From WSZJ01 sp964590435 (GTDB lineage Bacteria > Planctomycetota > MHYJ01 > WSZJ01), in the NCBI GenBank assembly GCA_964590435.1, contig CAZPWT010000043.1, forward strand, positions 1 through 64,000: 64,000 nt of DNA, written 5' to 3'. Under the pieces are notes generated by a model that searched no databases, was not told the origin of the DNA, and worked only from the letters and a program-made list of their open reading frames with translations. Of the stretch, positions 1-8,464 are shown piece after piece; the stretch's first letter is position 1; each line of letters opens with the position of its first letter. The translations under genes and the position numbers were made by a program.

Positions 1-140
1 CTTCTCCCGCGCAGGTGACTTGCGAAATGCCATGGCTGCCCCCTCTCCAGAGGACCGCCGGCCCTACAACCCCTCATGGGATCGCTCGCCGGTCACCCTA
101 TTCATCGGCCAGCCGGGGGGTGCAACTCCGGTCATGCACC

Positions 141-240
141 CTGGCGAAGGCGTGCGAAGGCTGGCGAAGGCGTGCGAGGGCTGGCGAAGGCGTGCGAGGG
201 CTGGCGAAGGCGTGCGAGGGCTGGCGAAGGCGTGCGAGGG
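141..240. repeat. 20-bp tandem repeat, five copies
   Basis: Five in-phase copies of a 20-bp unit (CTGGCGAAGGCGTGCGAGGG) run head to tail. The first copy differs by one base, and degenerate copies trail to about 275. It lies upstream of hpnC. Open frames cross it, but only because 20-bp units cycle through all frames, so I treat it as non-coding. There are no spacers between units, so it is not a CRISPR array. Confidence 0.85.
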
Positions 241-401
241 CATGCAAGGGCCGGCGAAGGCAAGGCGAGGGCGTGGCAAGCCTGGTGGTGGCTTGGAGCT
301 GCTGAGAATTGGCGAGACGCCCCCAATTCCGCCCTCGTCATCTCGGCGCGCATTTTTCAGCCTTCTGCCAGCCTTCGCCAGCCTTCGCACGCCTTCGCCA
401 G
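141..401. repeat. 31-bp perfect inverted repeat flanking the hpnC leader
   Basis: Positions 141-171 (first unit and a half of the tandem repeat) are the exact reverse complement of 371-401. The arms are about 200 bp apart. The right arm ends 12 bp before the putative -10 of hpnC. The DNA or RNA could fold into a long hairpin. Apart from these repeats, bases 1-427 show no gene I can support. Confidence 0.75.
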
Positions 402-413
402 CCTTCCTCCGCG

Positions 414-419
414 TATCAT
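414..419 (+). promoter_or_regulatory. candidate -10 of hpnC operon
   Basis: TATCAT ends 8 nt before the hpnC ATG, and no Shine-Dalgarno sequence is present. This is the close -10-to-start spacing seen at many operon heads in the window. The -35 is not clear because the right arm of the inverted repeat occupies that position. Confidence 0.4.
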
Positions 420-427
420 CACCCCCG

Positions 428-1276
428 ATGCCCAACCAATCCCCCCTCGCCGCAGGGGACGCCGCCTGCGAAACCCTCGCGCGCTCCCACTACGAGAACT
501 TCACGGTCGGGTCCTGGTTCCTGCCCAAGGACATGCGGCGGGACTTCTACGCCGTCTACGCCTTCTGCCGCACCACCGACGACATCGGCGACGAGGCCGA
601 GGGCGACCGGCTCCGGGCGCTCGACGACTGGGAGCGCGACGTGCGCAAGTGCTGGGGCGGCGAACCCGCCGAGCCGATGCTCGTCGCCCTCGCCCGCACC
701 GTCCGCGAGCGCAAACTCCGCCAGGAGCCCTTCCTCAGGCTGATCGAAGCCAACCGCATGGACCAGCTCCAGTCGCGCTGGGAGACGTGGGACGACCTGC
801 GCCGCTACTGCGCGCACTCGGCGGACCCGGTCGGGCGGATGGTGCTCGGGCTGTTCGGGCAGGACGATGCGAAGCGCGGGGCGCTGTCGGACGCGATCTG
901 CACGGGGCTGCAGCTGGCGAACCACTGGCAGGACGTGGGAAGGGACGCGGCGGAGAAGAAGCGGATCTACCTGCCGCTGGAGGACCTGGCGCGGTTCCGG
1001 GTGAAGGAAGCGGACGTGGCGGCGCGGCGGACGTCGCCGGAGTTCGTGGAGATGATGAAGTTCCAGGTGGAGCGGGCGCGGGGGCTGTTCGACGAGGGGG
1101 CGCCGCTGGTCGAGCTGGTGAGCGGGACGCTGAAGAAGGACATCAAGCTGTTCCTCGGCGGGGGTCGGGCGATCCTCGATGCGATTGAGAAGCAGGGGTG
1201 GGACACGCTGACGAAACGTCCGAAAGTTTCGAAAAAGACGAAAATGTGGCTCGCGATGAAAGCGCTGGTCGGATAG
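428..1276 (+). CDS. hpnC: squalene synthase HpnC (hydroxysqualene synthase)
   Basis: A 282-residue trans-isoprenyl diphosphate synthase of the squalene/phytoene synthase family. In the HpnCDE route, HpnD makes presqualene diphosphate, HpnC converts it to hydroxysqualene and HpnE reduces that to squalene. Both Asp-rich motifs are visible: DDIGDE near residue 55 and QDVGRD near residue 165, the second followed by the IYLP stretch typical of the family. I start at 428 because upstream in-frame sequence is the translated 20-bp repeat. It is first in the hpnC-hpnD-orf-hpnE operon. HpnC rather than HpnD is chosen from gene order and the N-terminal pattern (HYENFTVGS). Confidence 0.9.
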   Translation: MPNQSPLAAGDAACETLARSHYENFTVGSWFLPKDMRRDFYAVYAFCRTTDDIGDEAEGDRLRALDDWERDVRKCWGGEPAEPMLVALARTVRERKLRQEPFLRLIEANRMDQLQSRWETWDDLRRYCAHSADPVGRMVLGLFGQDDAKRGALSDAICTGLQLANHWQDVGRDAAEKKRIYLPLEDLARFRVKEADVAARRTSPEFVEMMKFQVERARGLFDEGAPLVELVSGTLKKDIKLFLGGGRAILDAIEKQGWDTLTKRPKVSKKTKMWLAMKALVG

Positions 1277-1322
1277 GCGAAAAGCAAGGTCAAGGGCAAT
1301 GGAAAGGTTAACGTTAAGGGGT

Positions 1323-2228
1323 ATGGCCCAACCCACCGCTGCTGCCGGAATCGAGCCTGCGCGCGTCTCGGCGCCCGCGGTCGGCGTCGAGGCGGCGTAC
1401 GCGTACTGCGAGGACCTGACGCGGGTCGCGGCGCGGAACTTCTACTACCCGATCCGCGGGCTGACGCGCGACCGGCGCCGTGCGATGTGCGCCGTCTACG
1501 CCTTCTCGCGCGGCGCCGACGATATCGCCGACGAGCCCGGCATCGACGACCGCTCGGGGCGCTTCGCCGATTTCCGCCGCCGGCTCGAGGGCGCGTATGC
1601 CGGGGCGCCCGAGGGCGAAGTCTTCGTCGCGCTGGCCGACGCGGCGAAGCGCTTCCACCTGCCGAAGCAGAACCTGGCGGAGATCATCGACGGGGCGGAG
1701 CAGGACTTGCGGGTGAAGCGGTACGGGACGTTCGAGGAGCTGCGGGGGTACTGCTACAAGGTGGCGTCTGCGGTAGGGCTGGTGTGCGTGGAGATCTTCG
1801 GATACCGCGACCCGGCGGCGCGTGGCCATGCGGAGATGCTGGGGATCGGGATGCAGCTGACGAACATCCTGCGGGACGTGGCGGAGGACGCGCGGCTGGG
1901 GCGGATCTACCTTCCCGCGGAGGAGATGGCGCGATTCGGCGTGCGGGAGGAGGACGTGCTGGCGCTTCGGATGACGCCCGCGTTTGCGGAACTGATGAGG
2001 TTCCAGGTGGCGCGGGCGCGGGAGACGTTCGCGAAGGCGGAGGGGCTGTTCCCGCTGCTGGAGCGCAAGGCGCGCTTCTGCCCGCTGGCGATCCGCGGGC
2101 TCTACGCGGGGATCCTGGACCGGATCGAGCGGCGCGGGTTCGACGTCTTTGCGGGGCGCGTCTCGCTGTCGGCGCCCGCGAAGGTCCTGTGCGTGATCCG
2201 GGCGTGGTTCCGCGCGTGGACGTACTGA
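1323..2228 (+). CDS. hpnD: presqualene diphosphate synthase HpnD
   Basis: A second squalene/phytoene synthase paralogue of 301 residues. It condenses two farnesyl diphosphates to presqualene diphosphate. Motifs are RGADDIADE near residue 61 and RDVAEDARLGRIYLP near residue 190, with the NFYYPIR stretch near residue 40 typical of HpnD. An in-frame ATG also exists at 1299, but the eight codons between include two TTA and two AGG, which are rare here, so 1323 is preferred. It lies 46 bp after hpnC, and the next ORF starts 1 bp after its stop. Confidence 0.88.
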   Translation: MAQPTAAAGIEPARVSAPAVGVEAAYAYCEDLTRVAARNFYYPIRGLTRDRRRAMCAVYAFSRGADDIADEPGIDDRSGRFADFRRRLEGAYAGAPEGEVFVALADAAKRFHLPKQNLAEIIDGAEQDLRVKRYGTFEELRGYCYKVASAVGLVCVEIFGYRDPAARGHAEMLGIGMQLTNILRDVAEDARLGRIYLPAEEMARFGVREEDVLALRMTPAFAELMRFQVARARETFAKAEGLFPLLERKARFCPLAIRGLYAGILDRIERRGFDVFAGRVSLSAPAKVLCVIRAWFRAWTY

Positions 2229-2229
2229 G

Positions 2230-2421
2230 ATGAAGCCGGGCAAGGGAACCGTGGCCTTCCTCGCGCTGGCGCAGTGCGCCGTGGCGTGCATCGTCGTGTT
2301 CCGCTTCTGGCACCCGCACCCGATCTGGCGGATCCCCGTCGCGTTCGGGCTGCTCGTCCTCTCATTCCTGGCGGCCGCGTTCGAGGTCGGGGCGTGGCGC
2401 GGGTGGGCGGGGAAGCGCTGA
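2230..2421 (+). CDS. small two-helix membrane protein in squalene operon
   Basis: A 63-residue ORF tightly placed between hpnD (1-bp gap) and hpnE (TGATG, stop and start overlapping by 1 bp). It has two hydrophobic segments, about residues 6-24 and 33-52, joined by a short loop containing HPHP. I do not recognise a family. The packing argues for a real translated gene. A role in anchoring or assisting the squalene enzymes at the membrane is only a guess from position. Confidence 0.6.
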   Translation: MKPGKGTVAFLALAQCAVACIVVFRFWHPHPIWRIPVAFGLLVLSFLAAAFEVGAWRGWAGKR

Positions 2422-3701
2422 TGGCGCGCGCGGCGGTGGTGGCGGGCGGGGGGCTGGCCGGGATCGCGGCGGCGTGCGACCTGGCGGACGCGGGCTGGGC
2501 GGTGACGCTGCTCGAGCGAAAAAAAAGACTCGGCGGGATGGTCGGCTCCTTTCCCGACCCCGCCGGCGACGGCGAGATCGACAACGGCGAACACATCGCC
2601 GTCGAGGCGTGCACCGAGCTGCTCGGCCTGTTCGGGCGGATCGGGTGCGCCGACATCGTGAAGCGCCAGCCGCGCCTGCGGCTCCCGTTCGTCGCGCCGG
2701 ACGGGCGCGTCGCGGAGCTGACCGAGTCGGCGTGGTCGTTCCTCACGTTCCCGTTCCTCTCGTTCGGCGACCGCTGGCGCGTCGCCCGCGCCCTCCGGCG
2801 GATCGGCAAGCTGAAGGACGCGGAGATCGCTCCCCTCGACAATTTCACGGCCGCCGACTGGCTCGAGGATCTCGGCCAGTCGCCCGCGGCCATCGCGCGA
2901 TTCTGGGACTTCTTCCTCGCCCCCGCGCTCAACGAGCCCGCCGCCCGCTCTTCCGCCGCCCTCGCCGCGCGCGTCCTCCGCGACGCCATGGGCGCCGGCC
3001 CCGAGCTCTCGCGCTTCTGCCTGTTCCGCGCCCCGCTCGGGACGGTGTTTCCCGCGGCGGCGGAGGAATACCTGAAGCGCAAGGGCGGCGAGGTGCGGAC
3101 GCTGGCGACGGTGGCGAAGGTGCGGCCCGGCGGCGGGAGGGTCACGGTGGAGCTGGCGGGGGGCGGCATCCTCCAGCCCGACGCCTGTGTCCTGGCGCTT
3201 CCGCACGCCGAGCTCGCGGACGTTTTCCCGGACTCAGCGCCGCCGCTGGAGCACTCGCCGATCGTGAACGCGCACCTCTGGTACGACAAGGCGGTGACGC
3301 CGCTCGAGGTGTTCGCGATGCTCGACTCGCGGGTGCAGTGGGTGTTCAACCGGACGGTGATCGCGAACCTCCCCGGGCCGGGGCAGCACCTGTCGTGCTC
3401 GATCAGCGCCGCGCGCGACTGGGCTCACCGGCCGAGCGAAGAGATCGCGGCCGAGTGCGACGTCGAGCTCAAGCGGCGCTTCAGGGGGGACGCGCGCCTC
3501 GTGCGGTTCGTCGTGTCGCGCGAGCCTCGGGCGACGTTCAGCGCGCGTCCCGGGACGGCGCCGATGCGGCCGCCGGCGAAGACGAGGCACGCGGGGCTCG
3601 TGCTGGCCGGGGCGTGGACCGATACCGGGTATCCGGCGACGATGGAAGGAGCGGTGAGGAGCGGGAGGGCGGCGGCGAGGGAGCTGGGGGGGAAGGCTTA
3701 A
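2421..3701 (+). CDS. hpnE: hydroxysqualene dehydroxylase HpnE
   Basis: A 426-residue FAD-dependent amine-oxidase-fold protein that reduces hydroxysqualene to squalene, the last step of the HpnCDE pathway. The N-terminus has the dinucleotide-binding GGGLAGIAAA motif, followed by LLERKKRLGG and the DNGEH motif near residue 55, which is typical of HpnE. The C-terminus keeps a family-type pattern (TDTGYPATMEGAVRSGRAAA). Its ATG overlaps the stop of the small membrane ORF, so translation is probably coupled. Upstream in-frame extension would run through that ORF and is rejected. Confidence 0.9.
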   Translation: MARAAVVAGGGLAGIAAACDLADAGWAVTLLERKKRLGGMVGSFPDPAGDGEIDNGEHIAVEACTELLGLFGRIGCADIVKRQPRLRLPFVAPDGRVAELTESAWSFLTFPFLSFGDRWRVARALRRIGKLKDAEIAPLDNFTAADWLEDLGQSPAAIARFWDFFLAPALNEPAARSSAALAARVLRDAMGAGPELSRFCLFRAPLGTVFPAAAEEYLKRKGGEVRTLATVAKVRPGGGRVTVELAGGGILQPDACVLALPHAELADVFPDSAPPLEHSPIVNAHLWYDKAVTPLEVFAMLDSRVQWVFNRTVIANLPGPGQHLSCSISAARDWAHRPSEEIAAECDVELKRRFRGDARLVRFVVSREPRATFSARPGTAPMRPPAKTRHAGLVLAGAWTDTGYPATMEGAVRSGRAAARELGGKA

Positions 3702-3741
3702 TATCAAGTATGTAATATGAAATATGTAATATGAAATATGA
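3702..3741. repeat. AT-rich 14-bp tandem repeat
   Basis: Directly after the hpnE stop, the 14-bp unit TATGTAATATGAAA occurs at 3709-3722 and 3723-3736, followed by a partial copy. It is almost entirely A/T inside very GC-rich surroundings. It lies between the convergent hpnE and lpxD genes. No hairpin-plus-T-tract is evident. Confidence 0.7.
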
Positions 3742-3759
3742 AAGGATGGCACGGCCGGA

Positions 3760-4779
3760 CTAGTCCTTCTGGATGCCCAGCTTCTTCTCGATCGCTTTCA
3801 CCCGTTTGAGCAGCTCCGGCAGTTTCCGGCTGGCCAGCCAGATGCGCTCACGTTCCATGCGCGGGACAGCCGGCGAACCGAACACCGCCTGGCCGGCGGG
3901 GATGTCGCCGCTGATGCCGCTCTGCGGCATGACGATCGCCCGCTCGCCGACCTTGAGGTGCCCCGCGAAGCCTGCCTGCCCGAGGAGAATCGCGCCGTCC
4001 CCGACGTCCACCGATCCCGAAATCCCCACCTGTGCCGCGATGATCACGCGCTTCCCGATCCGGCAGTTGTGGCCGATCTGGACGAGGTTGTCGATCTTCG
4101 TGCCGTCGCCGACGGTCGTGGAGCCGAGCGTGGCGCGGTCGATCGTGGAGTTGGCGCCGATCTCGACGTCGTTGCCGACGACGACGTTGCCGACCTGCGG
4201 CACCTTGACGTGGTCGCCTTTCGGGCCCGGGGTGAAGCCGAACCCGTCGGAGCCGATGACGACGCCGGCGTGCAGGAGGCAGCGCTCGCCGATGCGGCAG
4301 TCACGGTACACCGAGACGTTCGCGCACAGCACGCTGTCCGCGCCGACCGCGCTGCGCGCGCCCAGCACGCACCCGGCCCCGATCGCCGCGCGCTCGCCGA
4401 CTTCCGCGCCGGATTCCACCACCGCGAACGGCCCCACCGACGCCGTCTTCGCCACCCGCGCATCCCGCGCCACGATCGCCGAGGCATGAATCCCGGGAAC
4501 CGGCTTCTCCTGCGGCCGGAACTTCTCCACCAGCCGCGCGAACGAAAGCCGCGCGTCGTCCACCTTCAGCAGCGTCTTCTGCGTGCTCGACAGCGCCCGC
4601 GGCACCACCACCACCGCCGCCGGCCCCTGCTCCGCGAACGCCAGATACTTCGCGTCCAGCGCAAACACCGCATCCCCCGCCTTCGCCGCTTCGATCGCCC
4701 CCACGTCCCGCACCTCGACCTCCGGATCCCCCGCGAGGTCCGCCTGCAGAAACGCCGCCAGTTCCCGTGCCGTGGGCAT
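3760..4779 (-). CDS. lpxD: UDP-3-O-acylglucosamine N-acyltransferase LpxD
   Basis: A 339-residue enzyme that adds the second (N-linked) hydroxyacyl chain in lipid A synthesis, in the cytoplasm. An N-terminal uridine-binding domain (residues 1-95) precedes a left-handed beta-helix of hexapeptide repeats (about 100-310). The GSDGFGF motif is at 177-183, and the IGHNC motif puts the catalytic His at 237, close to E. coli His239. The C-terminal helices end in a Lys-rich tail. I use ATG 4779 (MPTARELAAF); an in-frame ATG at 4812 adds 11 residues with no family similarity. It shows that the host makes lipid A. It is convergent with hpnE. Confidence 0.93.
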   Translation of the reverse strand: MPTARELAAFLQADLAGDPEVEVRDVGAIEAAKAGDAVFALDAKYLAFAEQGPAAVVVVPRALSSTQKTLLKVDDARLSFARLVEKFRPQEKPVPGIHASAIVARDARVAKTASVGPFAVVESGAEVGERAAIGAGCVLGARSAVGADSVLCANVSVYRDCRIGERCLLHAGVVIGSDGFGFTPGPKGDHVKVPQVGNVVVGNDVEIGANSTIDRATLGSTTVGDGTKIDNLVQIGHNCRIGKRVIIAAQVGISGSVDVGDGAILLGQAGFAGHLKVGERAIVMPQSGISGDIPAGQAVFGSPAVPRMERERIWLASRKLPELLKRVKAIEKKLGIQKD

Positions 4780-4849
4780 GGGGGGGAAGTGTATGCGGGG
4801 AACTGAAAACAATCGAGCGGCAGGACGATGCCGGGAGGCCGCGGGAGGT

Positions 4850-4855
4850 TAGAAT
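4850..4855 (+). promoter_or_regulatory. candidate -10 for kinase gene at 4917
   Basis: TAGAAT, the same hexamer used upstream of many genes here, but about 60 nt before the start codon, so this transcript would have a true leader. No convincing -35 is visible. Confidence 0.3.
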
Positions 4856-4916
4856 CCCCTCCACGCGGATTGTCCCGATCCCCATTGCCCTCCTGGAATA
4901 GATCACTCCACCACGG

Positions 4917-7166
4917 ATGCACGACACCGACATCGCGCAAATCGCCGTACAGGAAGGGCTCCTTTCGCGGGGGGAGCTCGACCAGATCCGCAAGAACATC
5001 TCCTCGGTCGGAGGGGGGGACCTGCTGTCGGCGCTGATGTCCGCCGGGCTGCTGCGCGCCTCGGACGTCGAGAGGATCCGCCGCGACAAGGGCAACACGA
5101 CGACGCGGATTCCCGGCGAGATCGTGTCGACGTCGCACAAGCGGATCGTTCCCGACGAGGTAACGGAGGCGGCGAAGGATCCTCGGAGCCAGTTCGGGCG
5201 GTACACGCTTCTCGAGAAGATCGGCTCGGGCGGGATGGGGACGATCTGGAAGGCGTGGGACAACCTGCTCGGCCGCTGGGCGGCGATCAAGATGCTGCAC
5301 GAGGAGCACGCGGTCCACGACGACCACCGCGAGCGCTTCCTCCGCGAGGCCCGCGCCGCGGCGCGGCTGGCGCACCAGCACATCGTGCAGGTCTACGAGG
5401 TCGGCGTGCAGGGAAACAGCGTCTTCATCGCGCTCGAATTCTGCGCCGGCGAGACGCTTCGCAACCGCATTTCGCACCGCGCGACGGGTCCGGAGCTGCG
5501 CCGTCGGATCGAGCTGGTGCGGCAGTCGGCCGAGGGGCTGGGGTCGGCGCACGCGGCGGGGATCACGCACCGGGACATGAAGCCGGAGAACGTGCTGGTG
5601 CTGCCGACGCCGAAGGGCGGGCATGCGAAGGTGGTGGACTTCGGGCTGGCGGTGGACAAGACGGCGGTGACGCGGCTGACGGTGGCGGGGGACGTGTTCG
5701 GGACGCCGGCGTACATGGCGCCGGAGCAGGCGCTGGGGCTGCAGGAGATCGTCGGCCCGCCGGCGGACGTGTTCGCTTGCGGCTGCATCCTGTACGAGAT
5801 AGTCACGGGCAAGCTCCCGTTCGACGCCGACCAGGCCGCCGCGAGCGTCTACAAAACGATCCACTCCGAGCCGCCGCCGCTCTCCAAGCTCGCGCCCAAG
5901 GTCCACAAGGACCTCGAGACGATCGTCTCGAAGTGCCTCGAGAAGGACCCCGAGCGGCGCTACCCGAACGCCAAGGAACTCGCCGACGACCTCGGCCGCT
6001 ACATGGCCGGCGAACCGATCGGCGCCCGCCCCGTCGGCTTCCTCGGCCGCATGCGCCGCCGCGCCGAGCGCAACCCCGCCCTTGCCGCCGCGCTCGCCGC
6101 CGCCGTCCTCCTGCCCGCCGCGTTCATCGGGATCTTCGCGTGGGAAGCGCGCGTGCGGGCCGACAACATCGAGAAGTCGCTCGAGCAGGCGACGCAGCTC
6201 GAGGAACAGGCGGCCTCGAAACCCGCGCTGCTCCAGCGCGTGCTCGCCCTCTACGAGTCGGTCCTGCGCGAAGACGAGAACAACGAGCGCGCCGTCGCCG
6301 GCCTCGCGCGCTCGGTCAAGGCGATCCAGGCGCTCGAAGGCCGCGAGACCGCCGCCACCGATTCCGCCGTGACCGAAATCGGCGCCCGCCTCGCCGCCGA
6401 GACGCGGGATTCGTTCGCGCTGCCCGCCGGCCTCACGACCGCCGAGGGGCGCTGCGACGCGCTCGTCTCCGCCTTTCCCGACCTCGCCTCCTCGTGGATC
6501 ACGCGCGCCGAGCTCTTCTTCCGACTCGGCCGGTCGCGCGAAGCCCTCGCGGATCTCGACCTGGCGCGCAACAAGTGGGAAGAAGGACCGCAGGCCCGGC
6601 ACCTTCGCGTGATGTGCCTGCTCGACCAGGGTCGCGCCGAGGACGCGCGGCTGCTCGTCCGAAGCGAAGGCGGCGATGCGACGGACGCGGTCGAGCTTGC
6701 GGCGCTTCGGCTCGAGCAGGGGCGTCGCGACGAAGTCCGGTCCGCGCTCGCCCGGGTCGGGGAACCGACGGCGGAGTCGCTCTGGATCGAGGGGCGGCTG
6801 AACGCGCGGACGGGAGGGTGGTCCGCGGGGCGGCGGGAATTCGCGGCGGCGCTGGCGCTCGACCCGGGTTTTGCCCCTGCCGGGCTCGGCCTCGTGCTGG
6901 CGGTGCTCGACGGCGAGGGCGCGGCCGCGGCTCTTCCCGTGGCCCGCAGCCTCGTGGACCACGCGCCGGGGCACGGCGCCGCGCGCGCCGTCCTGGCGTC
7001 GCTTCTGTACGCCTCCGGCGACCGCGACGGAGCGGCGCGGGAAGCGGGCAAAGTGGCGGCGATTTTCCCGACGGGCCCTTACCGGGCGCTGGCGGGGGGC
7101 TACCGCCTTCTCGCGGGGGACGCCGGCGGCGCCCTCGACGTGCTCGCCGCTTCCATGCCCCGCTAG
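4917..7166 (+). CDS. membrane Ser/Thr protein kinase with periplasmic TPR-like tail
   Basis: A 749-residue Hanks-type kinase. Residues 1-60 form a helical module (AQIAVQEGLLSRGELDQI) also present in the kinases at 42617 and 45769. The kinase domain spans about 98-365: glycine loop IGSGGMGTIW, catalytic Lys in AAIKML, HRDMKPEN (Met in place of the usual Leu), DFGLA and APEQ. A juxtamembrane basic stretch and one transmembrane helix (about 385-410) follow, then about 335 Ala/Leu/Arg-rich residues with helical TPR-like repeats predicted outside the cytoplasm. The C-terminal part could sense envelope proteins. Substrates are unknown. All catalytic residues appear intact. Confidence 0.9.
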   Translation: MHDTDIAQIAVQEGLLSRGELDQIRKNISSVGGGDLLSALMSAGLLRASDVERIRRDKGNTTTRIPGEIVSTSHKRIVPDEVTEAAKDPRSQFGRYTLLEKIGSGGMGTIWKAWDNLLGRWAAIKMLHEEHAVHDDHRERFLREARAAARLAHQHIVQVYEVGVQGNSVFIALEFCAGETLRNRISHRATGPELRRRIELVRQSAEGLGSAHAAGITHRDMKPENVLVLPTPKGGHAKVVDFGLAVDKTAVTRLTVAGDVFGTPAYMAPEQALGLQEIVGPPADVFACGCILYEIVTGKLPFDADQAAASVYKTIHSEPPPLSKLAPKVHKDLETIVSKCLEKDPERRYPNAKELADDLGRYMAGEPIGARPVGFLGRMRRRAERNPALAAALAAAVLLPAAFIGIFAWEARVRADNIEKSLEQATQLEEQAASKPALLQRVLALYESVLREDENNERAVAGLARSVKAIQALEGRETAATDSAVTEIGARLAAETRDSFALPAGLTTAEGRCDALVSAFPDLASSWITRAELFFRLGRSREALADLDLARNKWEEGPQARHLRVMCLLDQGRAEDARLLVRSEGGDATDAVELAALRLEQGRRDEVRSALARVGEPTAESLWIEGRLNARTGGWSAGRREFAAALALDPGFAPAGLGLVLAVLDGEGAAAALPVARSLVDHAPGHGAARAVLASLLYASGDRDGAAREAGKVAAIFPTGPYRALAGGYRLLAGDAGGALDVLAASMPR

Positions 7167-7177
7167 TCCTCGCCAAC

Positions 7178-7206
7178 TGGACAATGCAGCCGGGGGTCAG
7201 TAGATT
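7178..7206 (+). promoter_or_regulatory. candidate sigma-70 promoter for acyl-CoA dehydrogenase
   Basis: TGGACA, 17 bp, TAGATT. It lies just after the kinase stop and about 106 nt before the acyl-CoA dehydrogenase ATG, leaving a long leader that contains the CG palindrome at 7239-7256. Confidence 0.4.
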
Positions 7207-7238
7207 CCGGCTTGACCCGGCTCTGCCGACCGGCAGGA

Positions 7239-7256
7239 TCCGCGCGCGCGCGCGGA
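7239..7256. repeat. 18-bp perfect CG palindrome
   Basis: TCCGCGCGCGCGCGCGGA is self-complementary. The alternating CG core could form a cruciform, RNA hairpin or Z-DNA. It lies in the 146-bp gap between the kinase and the acyl-CoA dehydrogenase, with no T-tract after it. Confidence 0.5.
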
Positions 7257-7312
7257 CTTGTCGTGGGCGAGCGAAGCGAGTCGCAGGGCCCTGCGCCGAG
7301 AGGACACACCCC

Positions 7313-8455
7313 ATGCCTGACTTTTCGCTGTCGGAAGAACAGAAGGAAGTCCGCGACCTGGCCCACAAGTTCGCGGTGGCCGAGATCCTGCCGGTCGCGA
7401 AGAAGCTGGACGAGACGCACGAGTTTCCGCACGAGGTCTTCAAGAAGGCGCTGGACATCGGCCTCCTCAACGTGAACATCCCCGAGGAATACGGCGGCGG
7501 CGGGATGGGGCAGCTGGAAGAAGCGCTGATCAACGAGGAGCTGGGGTGGGCGTGCAGCGGCGTGGCGGCCTCGATGGAGGTGAACAACCTCTCGAACTGG
7601 CCGATCCTGCTGGCGGGTTCCGACGAGACGAAGAAGAAGTACCTGCCGAAGGTGATCGGCGGCTGGCGCGGAGCGTACGCGCTGACGGAGCCGGAGGCGG
7701 GGAGCGACGTCGCCGGGATCCAGACGACGGCGAAGCGCGACGGGGACTCGTACGTCATCAACGGCTCGAAGCAGTTCATCACGAACGGCTCGGTCGCGGA
7801 CTTCTACTGCGTCTTCGCCTACACCGACAAGGCCGCGCGCTACAACGGCATGTCGTGCTTCGTTGTGGACCGAACGGCCAAGGGAGTCCGAGTCGGTAAG
7901 AAGGAAGACAAGATGGGGCAGCGCGCGAGCGACACGGTCGCGATGCACTTCGAGGAGGTGCGCATCCCGAAGGAGAACCTGCTCGGCAAGGAAGGCGACG
8001 GGTTCAAGATCGCGATGCAGGTGTTCGACCGTTCGCGCCCCGCGATTTCCGCGATCGCGGTCGGCGTGGCGCGCCGCGCGATGGAGGAGTCGATCAAGTT
8101 CGCCGGGGAGCGCAAGGCGTTCGGTAAGCCGATCGGCGACCTCCAGGCGATCGGTTTCATGATCGCCGACATGGCGATCAACATCGAGGCGGCGCGCCTC
8201 CTCGTCTGGCACGCGGCCGAAATGGCCGAGCGCGGCGAGAAATCCGCGAAGGAAGCGGCGATCGCGAAGGCGTTCGCGGCGGACATGTGCATGAAGGTCA
8301 CGACCGACGCGGTCCAGGTCTTCGGCGGTTACGGCTACTCGAAGGAGTACCCCGTCGAGAAGCTCATGCGCGACGCGAAAATCTTCCAGATCTACGAGGG
8401 CACCAGCCAGATCCAGCGCGTGATCATCGCCCGTGAACTCCTGAAACCTCGGTAG
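7313..8455 (+). CDS. acyl-CoA dehydrogenase
   Basis: A 380-residue flavoenzyme of the short/medium-chain acyl-CoA dehydrogenase type. It introduces a trans-2 double bond into acyl-CoA and passes electrons to ETF. Visible family signatures are ALTEPEAGSD near residue 123, QFITNGS near 150, ERKAFGKPI near 268, FGGYGY near 337 and YEGTSQIQ near 360; the Glu in that last motif is the usual catalytic base. ATG 7313 is chosen because upstream in-frame sequence is the kinase gene in another frame. The chain-length specificity cannot be read from the sequence. The ABM protein follows 9 bp later. Confidence 0.92.
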   Translation: MPDFSLSEEQKEVRDLAHKFAVAEILPVAKKLDETHEFPHEVFKKALDIGLLNVNIPEEYGGGGMGQLEEALINEELGWACSGVAASMEVNNLSNWPILLAGSDETKKKYLPKVIGGWRGAYALTEPEAGSDVAGIQTTAKRDGDSYVINGSKQFITNGSVADFYCVFAYTDKAARYNGMSCFVVDRTAKGVRVGKKEDKMGQRASDTVAMHFEEVRIPKENLLGKEGDGFKIAMQVFDRSRPAISAIAVGVARRAMEESIKFAGERKAFGKPIGDLQAIGFMIADMAINIEAARLLVWHAAEMAERGEKSAKEAAIAKAFAADMCMKVTTDAVQVFGGYGYSKEYPVEKLMRDAKIFQIYEGTSQIQRVIIARELLKPR

Positions 8456-8464
8456 GGGATCCCT

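Noticed and set aside
141..240. CRISPR array
   Set aside because: Units are contiguous, with no unique spacers and no cas genes nearby.
20..427. Upstream in-frame extension of hpnC and several other open frames across the repeat
   Set aside because: They are made by translation of the 20-bp tandem repeat, which is open in many frames; the HpnC family begins at about 428.
1314..3206. Long minus-strand open frame opposite hpnC/hpnD/hpnE (and similar ones such as 4566-7184, 7163-9154, 28661-31204 and 57036-60620)
   Set aside because: Shadows caused by high-GC codon bias; the translations are Arg/Pro/Ala-rich without motifs, and the opposite strand has recognised genes.
7239..7256. Intrinsic terminator
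   Set aside because: The palindrome lacks a loop and a following T-tract, so a Rho-independent terminator is not supported.
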